NCBI GenBank assembly: GCA_905181865.1
Contig: CAJIZG010000001.1
Span: 62,001 to 126,000, forward strand
Source: Urechidicola croceus
Lineage (GTDB): Bacteria > Bacteroidota > Bacteroidia > Flavobacteriales > Flavobacteriaceae
DNA: 64,000 bases
Direction: 5' to 3'
The stretch's first letter is position 1, and the number at the start of each line of letters is the position of its first letter. A model generated the notes under the pieces. It did no database searches, was not told the origin of the DNA, and worked only from the letters and a program-made list of their open reading frames with translations. The translations under genes were made by a program, and so were the position numbers. Positions 51,977-62,025 of this stretch are shown here, piece after piece.

Positions 51977-54934
51977 CTATTGTTTGACTTCAGTGGTTTG
52001 ATAATTAAATAAATAGTCAACATCCAATTCATGAATTTTACCTAATTTTTCCAGAGCTTTCATATCTAAATCATTTTTGTTTCCTATTACAGATACAGAA
52101 TAATTCTTCCCTTTTACATTCTCATCAAAAAAGTTAGAAACATCATCCATAGTCATATTTTGAATCTGATGGTACATTTCTTCTCTATTGTCATAATCAA
52201 TTCCTCTTTTCTTTAAACGCTCAAATGTCCAAAATATATTCGATTTTGTAATTCTTTGCGAAGCAATTTTCTTTAGAGCCGCTTCTTTAGCCGATTCAAA
52301 TTGTTTCTCAATCCTAGGCATATTATTCATTAATTCTAACACCGCATCTACTGCTTGAGGAACCTTATTTGCTTGAGTGCCTATATAGGCTAATACCAAA
52401 TCATCCTTTCCTTTTTCAGAAGCAGATTTATATGCCGCACCTGCAGCGTACGCTAATGATTTTGATTCTCTAATCTCTTGAAATACTATTGAAGATAAGC
52501 CGCTACCAAAATAAGAGTTGAATACATTTGCCAAAGCCATTTTCTTAGAATCGAACTCTTGTCCTTTTGCAATAAAATACATCTCCGATTGAACCATATC
52601 AAAATCTACAAAATAAACGTTATCTCCTGTTCCTAGTTGCTTATAAGCAACCGGGTCCGGATAATCTTTCAATTTACTTGGAACTTTATGCAAATTATTC
52701 AAAGATGCAATCGCAGTATCTTCATTTTTCCCATAATAGAATACGCGATGCTTAAAACCATTTAAATTTTTTATAATTGCAACCAATTCTGATGGATCCA
52801 TTTTCATCAGTTCTTCTGCCGTATAAATATTTCTTAAACGAGAATTTTCCCCATATTGAGCAAAACTGTTTAAACCACCTCTTAGAATATTTCCTTTTTG
52901 TGTTTTACCATCTTGGCGGTCTTTTAAAATACCAGCTACATAATTATTATATGCGTCTTGATCTACTAAAGCGTTACCCATTAAATGTTCTATTAAACCT
53001 AAACCTGCATCTAAATTTTCTTGTAATCCAGATACAGTTATATAAGATGTATCACTACCAGCACTAACACTATAACTCGCTCCTATTTTATAAAACTCTT
53101 TTGCCAATTCTTCGGCCGTATATTTATTTGTCCCTAGGTATTCTAAATACCCAACGGCAAGAGACAATTTCTTATCATGATCTTTCCCCATATCGAAAAT
53201 AATATTCAACTCAAACAAGTCATTTCTTTCATTTTTAATGAAAGAAACCTCAATGCCGTTTTCCGTTTTTTTCGACTGAATCTCATTTTTATAATCAACA
53301 AAAATAGGTTTTAATTCACCCGACTCCATTTTATTAAATTCTTTTACAAAATCAGATTGAGAGTCTCTATTTAAGGCTATTGGCGTTATTCCTGGATTCT
53401 TAACTTTCGAAATATTCTTGTCTTCACCTTTTCTTTTATAAACAACAACATAATTTTCTTTAAAAAAATCATTTGAAAAAGCCACTAGTTCTTCTTTGGT
53501 AATGATCCTTAACTCATCATAGAACTTTACCTTATCACTCCAATTTTCGTTATGAATAAATGCATTATAATAGATTGATGCCAATCCTGTAGATGATTCT
53601 TCTTGTTTTGTGTTTCTTAATTTCAAATCGTTTATCACGGCATCCATAAGCCATTCATCAAATTCCCCAGTCTTGATTTTATTTATTTGTTCTAACAGTA
53701 AACCTTTAACCTCATCTAAAGTTTGACCATCCTTTGGAGTTCCATTCATAGATAAAAAACCATAGTCATTTAAAAACATAGGACTAGAAGAAGCGTTTTG
53801 AACCAATTGTTTCTGATTTAAATTTAAATCAATAAGACCGGCATTTCCATTCATTAAAACCATTTCTAACAATGTAATATACCTTTCATCCTTAGATCCT
53901 ATTCCATCTGTTCTAAAAGAAACAGACACCGATTCATTATTAGGTCCATAAACTTCTTTTGAAATAACACCAGTAATAGGTTTTTCGATTGGTAATGTAG
54001 GATGCACCAATTCTTTAGTTTCAAAATTACCGAAGGCAGCATCAACTTTTTTAATTGTTTCATCAAAATTAAAATCACCTACCAAAACGACAGCCATATT
54101 ATTAGGCACGTAATACGAATTAAAGTAGTTGTTAATATCAACCATAGACGGATTCTTTAAATGCTCTGAAGTCCCTATTGTACTTTGCTGTCCGTACGGG
54201 TGCGTTGGAAATAAACCTTCTAACATTGCCGCATATGACTTTCTAAAATCATTGTCCTGTCCTCGATTGAATTCTTCAAAAACTGCTTCCAATTCTGTAT
54301 GAAATAATCTTAGCACCAATTTACTAAAGCGTTCACTTTCTACAACTAACCATTTGTCTAATTCATTTGCAGGGATTTTATTTTTATATACCGTTTCTTC
54401 GAACCATGTATGAGCATTTGTTCCTGTTGCCCCAATAGAACTAATCATCTTATCGTATTCATTAGCTATAGCAAATTTTGAAGCAATAAATGAAACGCTA
54501 TCAATTTTTCTATAGATTTTTTCCTTTTTAGCAACATCCTTTTCCGCTCGATATAATTCATATAAATCTGAAATCTGAGCAATTAACACCTTTTCCTTTT
54601 CCCAATCTAATGTTCCTAAAATATCGGTACCTTTAAATACCATGTGCTCTAAATAGTGAGCCAAACCTGTACTTTCTTTGGGATCATAATTAGAACCCGC
54701 TCTAACTGGAATAAATGTTTGAATTGTTGGTTCGTCATTGTTCTGACTCAAATACACCTTTAAACCATTTTCTAAGGTGTACAAACGCAATCCTGTAGGA
54801 TCGTTTTCAACGGTCTCGTAACTATACCCGTTTGCGTCGGTATTGGATTTTGTTTCATAGTTTGAGCCCTTGGTAGCACAACTTAAAATGAACAAGGAAA
54901 TGGCAAAAACCATTAATAGATTTATTTTTTTCAT
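51977..54934 (-). CDS. M16 family (insulinase/pitrilysin-type) exported zinc peptidase
   Basis: 985 residues from the ATG at 54934, which starts a lipoprotein-type signal (KKINLLMVFAISLFILSC); 22 codons upstream are open but precede it pointlessly. The N-terminal half has the inverted zinc motif HxxEH (LAHYLEHMVFKGT) with the distal Glu region (ELEAVFEEFNRGQD). The second half repeats the M16 fold without a zinc site (VSFIKNERNDLFELNIIFDM; YFGSGLSSIVFQEIRESKSL). Tandem M16 domains of this size act as peptide-degrading clamshells, here in the periplasm or at the outer membrane. Confidence 0.9.
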   Translation of the reverse strand: MKKINLLMVFAISLFILSCATKGSNYETKSNTDANGYSYETVENDPTGLRLYTLENGLKVYLSQNNDEPTIQTFIPVRAGSNYDPKESTGLAHYLEHMVFKGTDILGTLDWEKEKVLIAQISDLYELYRAEKDVAKKEKIYRKIDSVSFIASKFAIANEYDKMISSIGATGTNAHTWFEETVYKNKIPANELDKWLVVESERFSKLVLRLFHTELEAVFEEFNRGQDNDFRKSYAAMLEGLFPTHPYGQQSTIGTSEHLKNPSMVDINNYFNSYYVPNNMAVVLVGDFNFDETIKKVDAAFGNFETKELVHPTLPIEKPITGVISKEVYGPNNESVSVSFRTDGIGSKDERYITLLEMVLMNGNAGLIDLNLNQKQLVQNASSSPMFLNDYGFLSMNGTPKDGQTLDEVKGLLLEQINKIKTGEFDEWLMDAVINDLKLRNTKQEESSTGLASIYYNAFIHNENWSDKVKFYDELRIITKEELVAFSNDFFKENYVVVYKRKGEDKNISKVKNPGITPIALNRDSQSDFVKEFNKMESGELKPIFVDYKNEIQSKKTENGIEVSFIKNERNDLFELNIIFDMGKDHDKKLSLAVGYLEYLGTNKYTAEELAKEFYKIGASYSVSAGSDTSYITVSGLQENLDAGLGLIEHLMGNALVDQDAYNNYVAGILKDRQDGKTQKGNILRGGLNSFAQYGENSRLRNIYTAEELMKMDPSELVAIIKNLNGFKHRVFYYGKNEDTAIASLNNLHKVPSKLKDYPDPVAYKQLGTGDNVYFVDFDMVQSEMYFIAKGQEFDSKKMALANVFNSYFGSGLSSIVFQEIRESKSLAYAAGAAYKSASEKGKDDLVLAYIGTQANKVPQAVDAVLELMNNMPRIEKQFESAKEAALKKIASQRITKSNIFWTFERLKKRGIDYDNREEMYHQIQNMTMDDVSNFFDENVKGKNYSVSVIGNKNDLDMKALEKLGKIHELDVDYLFNYQTTEVKQ

Positions 54935-54964
54935 AGTATTATAGTTAGGTTCATAAAAAAAAGC

Positions 54965-54989
54965 CTGTACCAAATATACTATGGTACAG
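54965..54989 (-). terminator. sucD terminator overlapping the M16 promoter
   Basis: On the reverse strand CTGTACC-N11-GGTACAG is followed by GC and T8, a terminator shape after sucD. The loop contains TATATTTG (54978-54971), a perfect -7 box for the M16 gene. Both readings fit the same bases. Confidence 0.6.
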
Positions 54990-55029
54990 ACTACTATCAA
55001 AATAAAATAATTTTTTATGACAAGATTAC

Positions 55030-55905
55030 TTAATTATTTAAAACCTCAGCAACTTTTTTTCCAATTTCTGCTGGAGAGTTTACAACGTGAATTCCATTTT
55101 CTCTCAGAATAGCCATTTTAGCCTGAGCAGTATCATCACTTCCACCAACAATAGCCCCTGCATGACCCATAGTTCTCCCTACTGGGGCGGTTTGACCTGC
55201 TATAAATCCAACTACTGGTTTTTTATTTCCAGTTGCTCTAATCCACTGTGCAGCATCTGCTTCTAATTGACCTCCAATTTCACCAATCATTACGATTGCC
55301 TTAGTTTCGTCGTCATTCATTAATAATTCAACAGCCTCTTTTGTAGTTGTACCAATAATCGGATCACCACCAATACCAATTGCTGTACTAATACCAAATC
55401 CTTGTTTTACTACTTGATCTGCCGCCTCATAAGTTAATGTCCCAGATTTAGAAACAATACCTATATTTCCTTTTTTGAAAATGAAACCTGGCATAATTCC
55501 AACTTTTGCTTCATCCGGTGTAATTACACCTGGACAGTTCGGTCCGATCAAACGACAATCTTTATTATCAATATAACTTTTAACTTTTACCATATCTGCA
55601 ACAGGAATTCCTTCTGTAATACAAATAATTACTTTAATTCCAGCTTCAGCAGCTTCCATAATTGCATCTGCAGCAAATGCTGGCGGTACGAAAATAATAG
55701 AAACATCTGCATTTGCTTTTTTAACGGCTTCTGCAACAGAATTAAAAACTGGCTTATCTAAATGAGTTTGACCACCTTTTCCCGGGGTAACCCCACCTAT
55801 GAGATTGGTACCATATTCAATCATTTGTGTGGCATGAAAAGTACCTTCACTACCTGTAAAACCTTGAACTATAATCTTTGAATCCTTATTTACTAAAACA
55901 CTCAT
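55030..55905 (-). CDS. sucD: Succinyl-CoA ligase alpha subunit
   Basis: 291 residues. CoA-binding N-terminal fold ([33 protein letters not shown]), [20 protein letters not shown], and the phospho-His in [13 protein letters not shown] (about residue 245). With SucC, encoded elsewhere, it makes ATP or GTP from succinyl-CoA in the TCA cycle. A TATTTTTG box lies at 55948-55955, so it has its own promoter although it follows the lipid A genes on the same strand. Confidence 0.96.
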   Translation of the reverse strand: MSVLVNKDSKIIVQGFTGSEGTFHATQMIEYGTNLIGGVTPGKGGQTHLDKPVFNSVAEAVKKANADVSIIFVPPAFAADAIMEAAEAGIKVIICITEGIPVADMVKVKSYIDNKDCRLIGPNCPGVITPDEAKVGIMPGFIFKKGNIGIVSKSGTLTYEAADQVVKQGFGISTAIGIGGDPIIGTTTKEAVELLMNDDETKAIVMIGEIGGQLEADAAQWIRATGNKKPVVGFIAGQTAPVGRTMGHAGAIVGGSDDTAQAKMAILRENGIHVVNSPAEIGKKVAEVLNN

Positions 55906-55947
55906 TGTAACTATATATTTTGAATTATAAAAATCTAATTTTGTTTA

Positions 55948-55955
55948 CAAAAATA
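55948..55955 (-). promoter_or_regulatory. -7 box TATTTTTG of sucD
   Basis: A perfect TAnnTTTG on the reverse strand, 43 bases upstream of the sucD ATG. Confidence 0.45.
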
Positions 55956-55997
55956 ACGGTTTATTCCGATTTAAATAGAATAAAAGAAAGCCAATTT

Positions 55998-56912
55998 TTA
56001 CGATTTTAATTGTTTCCTTAAAAAGGCTATTTCTTTTAATTGTTGGCGCGCCTCTTGAATTGGGTTTCCTGCATATACCTTTCCTCCTTCTATTGATTTT
56101 GTAACTCCTGTTTGTCCTAATACAACCGCTTTCTTTCCAATAGAAACGTCACTTCTAATTCCCACTTGCCCCCATAAGGTAACTTCATCTTCAATACGTA
56201 CACAGCCGGCAATACCAACTTGCGAGGCTATAAGACATTTTTTACCAATAACCGTATCATGCCCTACTTGAACCAAGTTATCGATCTTAGTTCCTTTTCC
56301 TATAGTTGTTTCTCCACTAATACCTCTATCAATGGTGCAATTAGCACCGATTTCTACATCGTCTTCAACTACTACTATACCCACAGACAATAATTTATCA
56401 AAACCTTCAGGTCTATTTTTATAATAGAAAGCATCACTACCCAAAACTGTTCCCGAATGAATAGTTACAAAATCTCCAATAATACAATTATCATTTATAG
56501 TAACATTTGCGTGAATCAAAGAGTTATTACCAATTTTCACATTGTTTCCAATAAACACATTGGGTTGAATAATTGTATTTAATCCTATTACAGCACTTTC
56601 TGAAATTGAATTACTAGAAGAGATAAAAGGATTAAAATGTTTCGAAAGTTTGTTGAAATCAGTAAATGGATCTTCTGAAATCAATAAGGCCTTCCCTTCT
56701 GGACATTCAACTTCTTTATTAATTAAAATTATTGTAGCGGCAGATTCTAGCGCTTTCTTATAATATTTTGGATGATCGACAAAAACAATGTCTCCCTTGC
56801 TAACAACATGAATTTCATTCATTCCAAAAATAGGAAAATCATCAGTGCCAATATAATTGACATTGATGATTTCTGCGATTTGTTTTAAAGTTTGACTACT
56901 CGAAAATTTCAT
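55998..56912 (-). CDS. LpxD-like left-handed beta-helix acyltransferase (second copy)
   Basis: 304 residues. An N-terminal uridine-binding-like part (KQIAEIINVNYIGTDDFPIF, IVFVDHPKYYKKAL) is followed by hexapeptide repeats (IGLNTIIQPNVFIGNNVKI onwards) with LVQVGHDTVIGKKCLIASQ, the His region of LpxD. It is shorter than the true LpxD at 59681-60715 and ends in a short helix. Bacteroidota often carry this paralog beside efp. It may acylate another UDP-sugar or nothing. Its ATG overlaps the efp stop by one base. Confidence 0.78.
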   Translation of the reverse strand: MKFSSSQTLKQIAEIINVNYIGTDDFPIFGMNEIHVVSKGDIVFVDHPKYYKKALESAATIILINKEVECPEGKALLISEDPFTDFNKLSKHFNPFISSSNSISESAVIGLNTIIQPNVFIGNNVKIGNNSLIHANVTINDNCIIGDFVTIHSGTVLGSDAFYYKNRPEGFDKLLSVGIVVVEDDVEIGANCTIDRGISGETTIGKGTKIDNLVQVGHDTVIGKKCLIASQVGIAGCVRIEDEVTLWGQVGIRSDVSIGKKAVVLGQTGVTKSIEGGKVYAGNPIQEARQQLKEIAFLRKQLKS

Positions 56913-57478
56913 TATTCTTTCACTCGTTCTTGATAAGTGCCTTTCTCTGTTGTAATTTTTATTTTATCTCCCTCGTTAATAAATAGAGGGACATTTACCC
57001 TCGCCCCTGTCTCCACAGTAGCCGGTTTTGTTGCATTTGTAGCCGTATTACCTTTAACTCCAGGTTCGGTATGTGTAACTTCCAAAACAACACTTAGCGG
57101 CATTTCAACAGCTAATGGAAGCTCATCCTCTGCACGAACAACTACAGTTACTAATTCACCTTCTTTTAAAAGATCTGCCGCATCCAGCACTTCTTTTTGA
57201 AGCGTAATCTGATCGTAATCTAATGTATTCATGAAATGATACGTATCACCGTCAGCATATAAATACTGATATTTTCTAGTTTCGACACGAACTTCTTCAA
57301 TTTTATGCCCTGCAGAAAACGTATTATCTACTACTTTTCCAGAAGTCAAACTTTTTAATTTAGTTCTAACAAATGCAGGACCTTTTCCAGGTTTTACATG
57401 TTGAAACTCAATTACTTTATACGTATCGTGATTAAATACCATACATAATCCATTTCTTATATCTGATGTATTCGCCAT
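56912..57478 (-). CDS. efp: Elongation factor P
   Basis: 188 residues, three OB-like domains. The loop PGKGPAF carries K32, the position lysylated in other EF-Ps, though the Pro-Gly-Lys-Gly context alone does not tell which modification is used here. YLYADGDTYHFMN and a C-terminal VNVPLFINEGDKIKITTEKG are family motifs. It relieves ribosome stalling at polyproline. It lies within a lipid A gene run, between lpxA and the LpxD paralog. Confidence 0.96.
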   Translation of the reverse strand: MANTSDIRNGLCMVFNHDTYKVIEFQHVKPGKGPAFVRTKLKSLTSGKVVDNTFSAGHKIEEVRVETRKYQYLYADGDTYHFMNTLDYDQITLQKEVLDAADLLKEGELVTVVVRAEDELPLAVEMPLSVVLEVTHTEPGVKGNTATNATKPATVETGARVNVPLFINEGDKIKITTEKGTYQERVKE

Positions 57479-57495
57479 TTCTTTTTGTTTTTATT

Positions 57496-58278
57496 TTAAC
57501 TTGTGGAATACCCTTTCATGATACCACGTTGTGATTTTTTAATAAATAATATTATTTCATCTCTTTCAGTAGTCGCTTCCATTTCAGCTTCTATTATTCC
57601 TAAAGCCTGAGAGTTATTGTAATTTTTTTGATACAATATTCTATAAATATCTTGTATTTCTCTAATTTTTTCTTTACCAAAACCTCTTCTCCTTAATCCT
57701 ATAGAATTAATCCCAACATATGATAAAGGTTCCTTTGCCGCTTTTGTATATGGAGGCACATCTTTTCTTACCAAAGATCCACCTGAAACCATGGCGTGAT
57801 CACCAATATGAATAAATTGATGTATAGCCGATAACCCCCCAATAATTGCATTTTGCCCAATAATTACGTGTCCTGCCAATGCAACGCCATTTACAATGAT
57901 AGCACTATCTCCTAAAACACAGTCATGTGCTATATGAGCAGTTGCCATTACTAAACAATTATTTCCAATTACGGTTTTACCCGAAGCGTTCGTTCCTCGA
58001 TTAATCGTAACACACTCTCTGATGGTAACATCATTTCCAATGACTGTCAAAGAGTCTTCGCCTTCAAATTTCAAATCCTGCGGAATCGCTGAAATAACTG
58101 CACCTGGAAAAATTCTACAATTTTTTCCAATTCGTGCTCCTTCCATAATCGTAACATTCGAACCAATCCATGTGCCTGAACCGATTATTACATTATTATG
58201 AATAGTAGTGAAGGGCTCTACGACTACATTTCTTGCAATTTTTGCTCCTGGATGTATATAGGCTAAAGGTTGATTCAT
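57496..58278 (-). CDS. lpxA: UDP-N-acetylglucosamine acyltransferase
   Basis: 260 residues, close to the 262 of E. coli. A left-handed beta-helix of hexapeptide repeats from HPGAKIARNVVVEPFTTI on, with the catalytic His in the ATAHIAHDC motif (about residue 118) and GNDVTIRECVTINRGT. The helical C-terminus (NNSQALGIIEAEM) is intact. It performs the first lipid A step, adding a 3-hydroxyacyl chain to UDP-GlcNAc. Seventeen bases separate it from efp. Confidence 0.96.
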   Translation of the reverse strand: MNQPLAYIHPGAKIARNVVVEPFTTIHNNVIIGSGTWIGSNVTIMEGARIGKNCRIFPGAVISAIPQDLKFEGEDSLTVIGNDVTIRECVTINRGTNASGKTVIGNNCLVMATAHIAHDCVLGDSAIIVNGVALAGHVIIGQNAIIGGLSAIHQFIHIGDHAMVSGGSLVRKDVPPYTKAAKEPLSYVGINSIGLRRRGFGKEKIREIQDIYRILYQKNYNNSQALGIIEAEMEATTERDEIILFIKKSQRGIMKGYSTS

Positions 58279-58288
58279 ATTCTAAAAT

Positions 58289-59677
58289 TTATTTTTTTAC
58301 AATTTGAGCCATTAATTGTGCCTCAGCTACCAATTTATCATTTGCATATGCATAAGCCTGCATATTACAAATCCCTCTTCTTATGGGAGTAATTAATTCA
58401 CAGCTAAACAATAGCGTATCCCCTGGTAAAACTTTTCGCTTAAATTTTACATTGTCCATTTTCATAAATAATGTCAAATAGTTTTCAGGGTCTGGAACCG
58501 TACTTAAAACTAAAATTCCTCCGGTCTGAGCCATTGCTTCTACAATTAAAACTCCTGGCATTACAGGAGCACCAGGAAAATGACCTACAAAAAAGCCCTC
58601 ATTCATAGTTACATTTTTCATCCCTACTACACTACTAGAAGTCAATTCTAAAATTCTATCGATTAATAAGAAAGGAGGTCTATGCGGAAGTATACTCATA
58701 ATTTTATGAATATCCATAAACGGTGGCTGACTCAAATCAAATTGTGGTACTTTATTTCTTTTTTCAGTCTTAATTATTTTAGCCAATTTTTTAGCAAAAT
58801 TGGTATTTACCAAGTGACCCGGTTTATTAGCAATTATTTTACCTCTAATTCGCGTTCCTACCAAGGCTAAATCACCAACTACGTCTAACAACTTATGACG
58901 CGCTGCTTCATTGGCCCATCTCAAAGTAAGATTATCTAAAATACCATTTGGTTTAACAGCAATACTTTCTCTATTAAATATTATCTTTAATTTTTCTGTT
59001 GTTTCCTGAGATATTTCTTTATCAACATAAACAATAGCATTGTTTAAATCTCCGCCCTTAATCAAATCATTGTCTAACAACATTTCAATCTCATGCAAAA
59101 AACTAAATGTTCTCGCGGCAGCGATTTCATCTTTAAATTCCAACAAAGAACTAATCGATGCATTTTGAGTTCCTAGTACTTTGGTTCCAAAATCAACTAT
59201 TGTTGTTATTTGATACTCATCCGCAGGCATTAAAATTATTTCACTCCCCGTTTCAGAATCCTTATACGACACAACTTCTTTAACTATATATTCTTCTCTT
59301 GGAAAATCCTGTTCTACAATCCCTGCATTTTCCAATGCTTCAATAAAGTATTGAGATGACCCGTCCATAATTGGAGGTTCTGGAGCATCTATTTCTATCA
59401 AAATATTGTCTATTCCAAGAGCATAAACAGCTGCCAATACATGCTCAGATGTATTCACCGTTACTCCATTCTTTTCTAAGTTTGTCCCACGTTGTGTAGT
59501 AACCACATTATTTGCTGTTGCTTCAATTATTGGTTTTCCTTCTAAATCTATACGCACAAAGGCATACCCTCGGTTTACTGGGGCTGGCTTAAAAGTCATG
59601 GTAACTTTGTTACCCGTATGTAATCCAACGCCTGATAAAGAAACTTTTTCTTGGATGGTTTGTTGATTTTGACTCAT
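58289..59677 (-). CDS. Fused LpxC deacetylase / FabZ dehydratase
   Basis: 462 residues. Residues 1 to about 310 are LpxC: SLSGVGLHTGNKVTMTF, the first zinc His in TSEHVLAAVYALG, and HxxxD in AARHKLLDVVGD. From about 320 it is FabZ: ILPHRPPFLLIDRILEL and the active-site His/Glu in GHFPGAPVMPGVLIVEAMAQ. LpxC commits UDP-acyl-GlcNAc to lipid A; FabZ dehydrates 3-hydroxyacyl-ACP, competing for the same acyl pool. The fusion is usual in Bacteroidota. It lies between lpxD and lpxA. Confidence 0.96.
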   Translation of the reverse strand: MSQNQQTIQEKVSLSGVGLHTGNKVTMTFKPAPVNRGYAFVRIDLEGKPIIEATANNVVTTQRGTNLEKNGVTVNTSEHVLAAVYALGIDNILIEIDAPEPPIMDGSSQYFIEALENAGIVEQDFPREEYIVKEVVSYKDSETGSEIILMPADEYQITTIVDFGTKVLGTQNASISSLLEFKDEIAAARTFSFLHEIEMLLDNDLIKGGDLNNAIVYVDKEISQETTEKLKIIFNRESIAVKPNGILDNLTLRWANEAARHKLLDVVGDLALVGTRIRGKIIANKPGHLVNTNFAKKLAKIIKTEKRNKVPQFDLSQPPFMDIHKIMSILPHRPPFLLIDRILELTSSSVVGMKNVTMNEGFFVGHFPGAPVMPGVLIVEAMAQTGGILVLSTVPDPENYLTLFMKMDNVKFKRKVLPGDTLLFSCELITPIRRGICNMQAYAYANDKLVAEAQLMAQIVKK

Positions 59678-59680
59678 TAT

Positions 59681-60715
59681 TTATTCTTCTTTTAATTTTT
59701 TTATATCTTTCTCTAGTTGATCAATTGTTGCTGCCAATTTTGGTAATTTTTTAAAATAAACATAAGACTTAACATATTCGGAATACGTAAATGCTGGAGA
59801 ACCATAAACTACTTCAGTATCCTTCAAATTTTTACCAACACCAGACTGAGCTTGAATCTTCACATTGTTCCCAATAGTCAAATGTCCTTTCATTCCAACT
59901 TGCCCGCCGATTTGACATCCTTCTCCTATTTTCGTCGAGCCTGCTATTCCTGTTTGCGAGGCAACTACTGTATTCTTTCCTATTTCAACATTATGCGCTA
60001 TTTGAATTTGATTGTCTAACTTCACCCCTTGTCTAATAAATGTTGAACCCAAAGTGGCACGATCAATAGTTGTACACGAACCTATATCAACATTATCCTC
60101 GATAATAACATTACCAATATGTGGTATTTTGCTATATTCCCGCTTTTCATCTGGCACAAATCCAAAGCCATCAGCTCCAATGACTGACCCTGAATTAATG
60201 ATACAATTCATTCCTATCTTAGTCTCATGGTATATCTGTACACCACTAAAAATGGTGGAATTATCTCCTACAACAACATCATCTCCAATATAAGCATTTG
60301 GATAAATTTTACAATTATTACCAATCACAGCATTTTCTCCGATATATGCAAAAGCCCCAATATAAACGTCTTCTCCTATTTTAGCTGATTTACTTATAAA
60401 ATGAGGTTCTTCTCTCCCTGATTTCGAACGCTTATACTCATTATAGAATTCTAATAACTTAGAAAATGATTTATATGCATCGTCCACCTTTAAAAGCGTT
60501 GCCTCTATTTTTTTCTCAGGAACAAAAGATTTATTTACAATAACAACACTTGCTTCTGTAGTATAAATAAATGAAGTGTATTTTGGATTAGATAAAAAAG
60601 TAAGAGATCCTTTCTGACCTTCTTCAATTTTAGAGAGTACAGAAACCTCAGTATCGGGGTTTCCAACAATTTCTCCTTCTAAAATTTCTGCGATTTGATT
60701 TGCTGTAAATTTCAT
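59681..60715 (-). CDS. lpxD: UDP-3-O-(3-hydroxyacyl)glucosamine N-acyltransferase
   Basis: 344 residues from the ATG at 60715; codons upstream are open but fall within the promoter. N-terminal UDP-binding domain (QIAEILEGEIVGNPDTEVSV, GSLTFLSNPKYTSFIY), a long hexapeptide beta-helix, the catalytic His in QIQIAHNVEIGKNT and a C-terminal helix (KLPKLAATIDQLEKDIKKL). It adds the second acyl chain in lipid A synthesis. TACTTTTG at 60722-60729 lies seven bases upstream, so its mRNA would be nearly leaderless. Confidence 0.95.
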   Translation of the reverse strand: MKFTANQIAEILEGEIVGNPDTEVSVLSKIEEGQKGSLTFLSNPKYTSFIYTTEASVVIVNKSFVPEKKIEATLLKVDDAYKSFSKLLEFYNEYKRSKSGREEPHFISKSAKIGEDVYIGAFAYIGENAVIGNNCKIYPNAYIGDDVVVGDNSTIFSGVQIYHETKIGMNCIINSGSVIGADGFGFVPDEKREYSKIPHIGNVIIEDNVDIGSCTTIDRATLGSTFIRQGVKLDNQIQIAHNVEIGKNTVVASQTGIAGSTKIGEGCQIGGQVGMKGHLTIGNNVKIQAQSGVGKNLKDTEVVYGSPAFTYSEYVKSYVYFKKLPKLAATIDQLEKDIKKLKEE

Positions 60716-60721
60716 TGATTG

Positions 60722-60729
60722 CAAAAGTA
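60722..60729 (-). promoter_or_regulatory. -7 box TACTTTTG of lpxD
   Basis: A perfect TAnnTTTG on the reverse strand, six bases from the chosen lpxD start. Confidence 0.4.
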
Positions 60730-60747
60730 TGAAAAATCTTGTCCTTA

Positions 60748-61983
60748 TTAAAACCAAGTTTTAGGATAACATATAAAATGTTTTACCACTGTGGTTGAAA
60801 GAGCTTTTAAGTTTAATTGATCAGAGGCTTCTGCCGTTTCTTTTAACGAGCCATCCTTATATAATATATGAATTTGATTTCGAATTGAATTATATGCTTG
60901 GTTAGATACTTTATCATAAATAAAGAAATAATCGATTTCATCATTTGAGATATTAAACTTCTTTTGAACACTTTCTTTCATATCTATAATATACTGTTTG
61001 TCAAAAGGTTCTTTTTGTAATTGAATCTTCATCAATTTTCTATCAACAATCATTTTACATAAAAAAGACAATATTTTATCACTATGATTTGCCCAATCTT
61101 TAATACCAGATAAGACATCATAATCATCCAATTGAGCAAAAATATTTAATGTTACAAAATCAAAATTAGAGTTATCAATCTTATTTATTAAAAAATAATT
61201 TAATGCCAAACTTGTATTTAATTTTTCACCATTCAGCACCAACTCCTTGGCTCTTTTTAAAATTTTCATTAAAATAGCTTCAGCGGCAAGACCCGTTTTA
61301 TGCAGATAGACTTGCCAATACATCAATCTTCGGGCAAATAGAAACTTCTCAACGGAATAAATTCCTTTTTCTTCCACTACCAACTTATCTTGCTTCACAT
61401 TAAGCATGGCAATCAAACGTTCAGAATTTACATTTCCTTCTGAAACACCCGTGTAAAAACTATCCCTCTTCAAATAATCTAATCTATCCATATCTAATTG
61501 ACTACTAATTAATTGATGTAAAAATCCTTTGTGGTATTCGTTTTTAAAAATCTGTATAGCTAATTTCAATTCTCCATCAAACTCCTCATTTAAAGCCTCC
61601 ATAAAACGTAATGAAATCTCTTCGTGGCTTATTCCTGCTACGATACTATGCTCTAACGCATGAGAAAATGCCCCATGCCCTATATCATGTAATAAGATTG
61701 CAACATATATCGCAGTCTCTTCGTCTTCAGATATTTCCACTTCTTTGAATCGCAGCACTCTTACGGCATTCTGCATCAAATACATTGCTCCAATCGCATG
61801 ATGAAATCTTGTATGATGAGCACCAGGATAAACCATATTAGATAAACCCATTTGCGAAACACGTCTTAATCGTTGAAAATAAGGGTGTTCTATTAAATCA
61901 AAAATTAAAGCATTAGGAATTGTAATAAAACCGTAAATTGGGTCGTTTAAAATCTTGAGTTTGTTCGTCTTTTTTGTAGTCAA
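60748..61983 (-). CDS. HD-domain phosphohydrolase (dGTPase-like)
   Basis: 411 residues with the start placed at TTG 61983. The HD site reads HHTRFHHAIGAMYL and LLHDIGHGAFSHALEH, with a later SSQLDMDRLDYLKRDSFYTG segment, as in the YwfO/SAMHD1-like family of dNTP or nucleotide phosphohydrolases. The only in-frame ATG (62040) lies upstream of a perfect -7 box (62009-62016) and inside the divergent porX gene, so it is unlikely. Homologs that I remember begin near TNKLKILNDPIYGFI, which fits. Substrate unknown. Confidence 0.83.
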   Translation of the reverse strand: MTTKKTNKLKILNDPIYGFITIPNALIFDLIEHPYFQRLRRVSQMGLSNMVYPGAHHTRFHHAIGAMYLMQNAVRVLRFKEVEISEDEETAIYVAILLHDIGHGAFSHALEHSIVAGISHEEISLRFMEALNEEFDGELKLAIQIFKNEYHKGFLHQLISSQLDMDRLDYLKRDSFYTGVSEGNVNSERLIAMLNVKQDKLVVEEKGIYSVEKFLFARRLMYWQVYLHKTGLAAEAILMKILKRAKELVLNGEKLNTSLALNYFLINKIDNSNFDFVTLNIFAQLDDYDVLSGIKDWANHSDKILSFLCKMIVDRKLMKIQLQKEPFDKQYIIDMKESVQKKFNISNDEIDYFFIYDKVSNQAYNSIRNQIHILYKDGSLKETAEASDQLNLKALSTTVVKHFICYPKTWF

Positions 61984-62008
61984 ATTGAATTCATTAAAAA
62001 TAGTTAAA

Positions 62009-62016
62009 CAAAGATA
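62009..62016 (-). promoter_or_regulatory. -7 box TATCTTTG of the HD gene
   Basis: A perfect TAnnTTTG on the reverse strand, 26 bases from the TTG start at 61983. It decides that start over the ATG at 62040. Confidence 0.5.
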
Positions 62017-62025
62017 AGAATTAGT

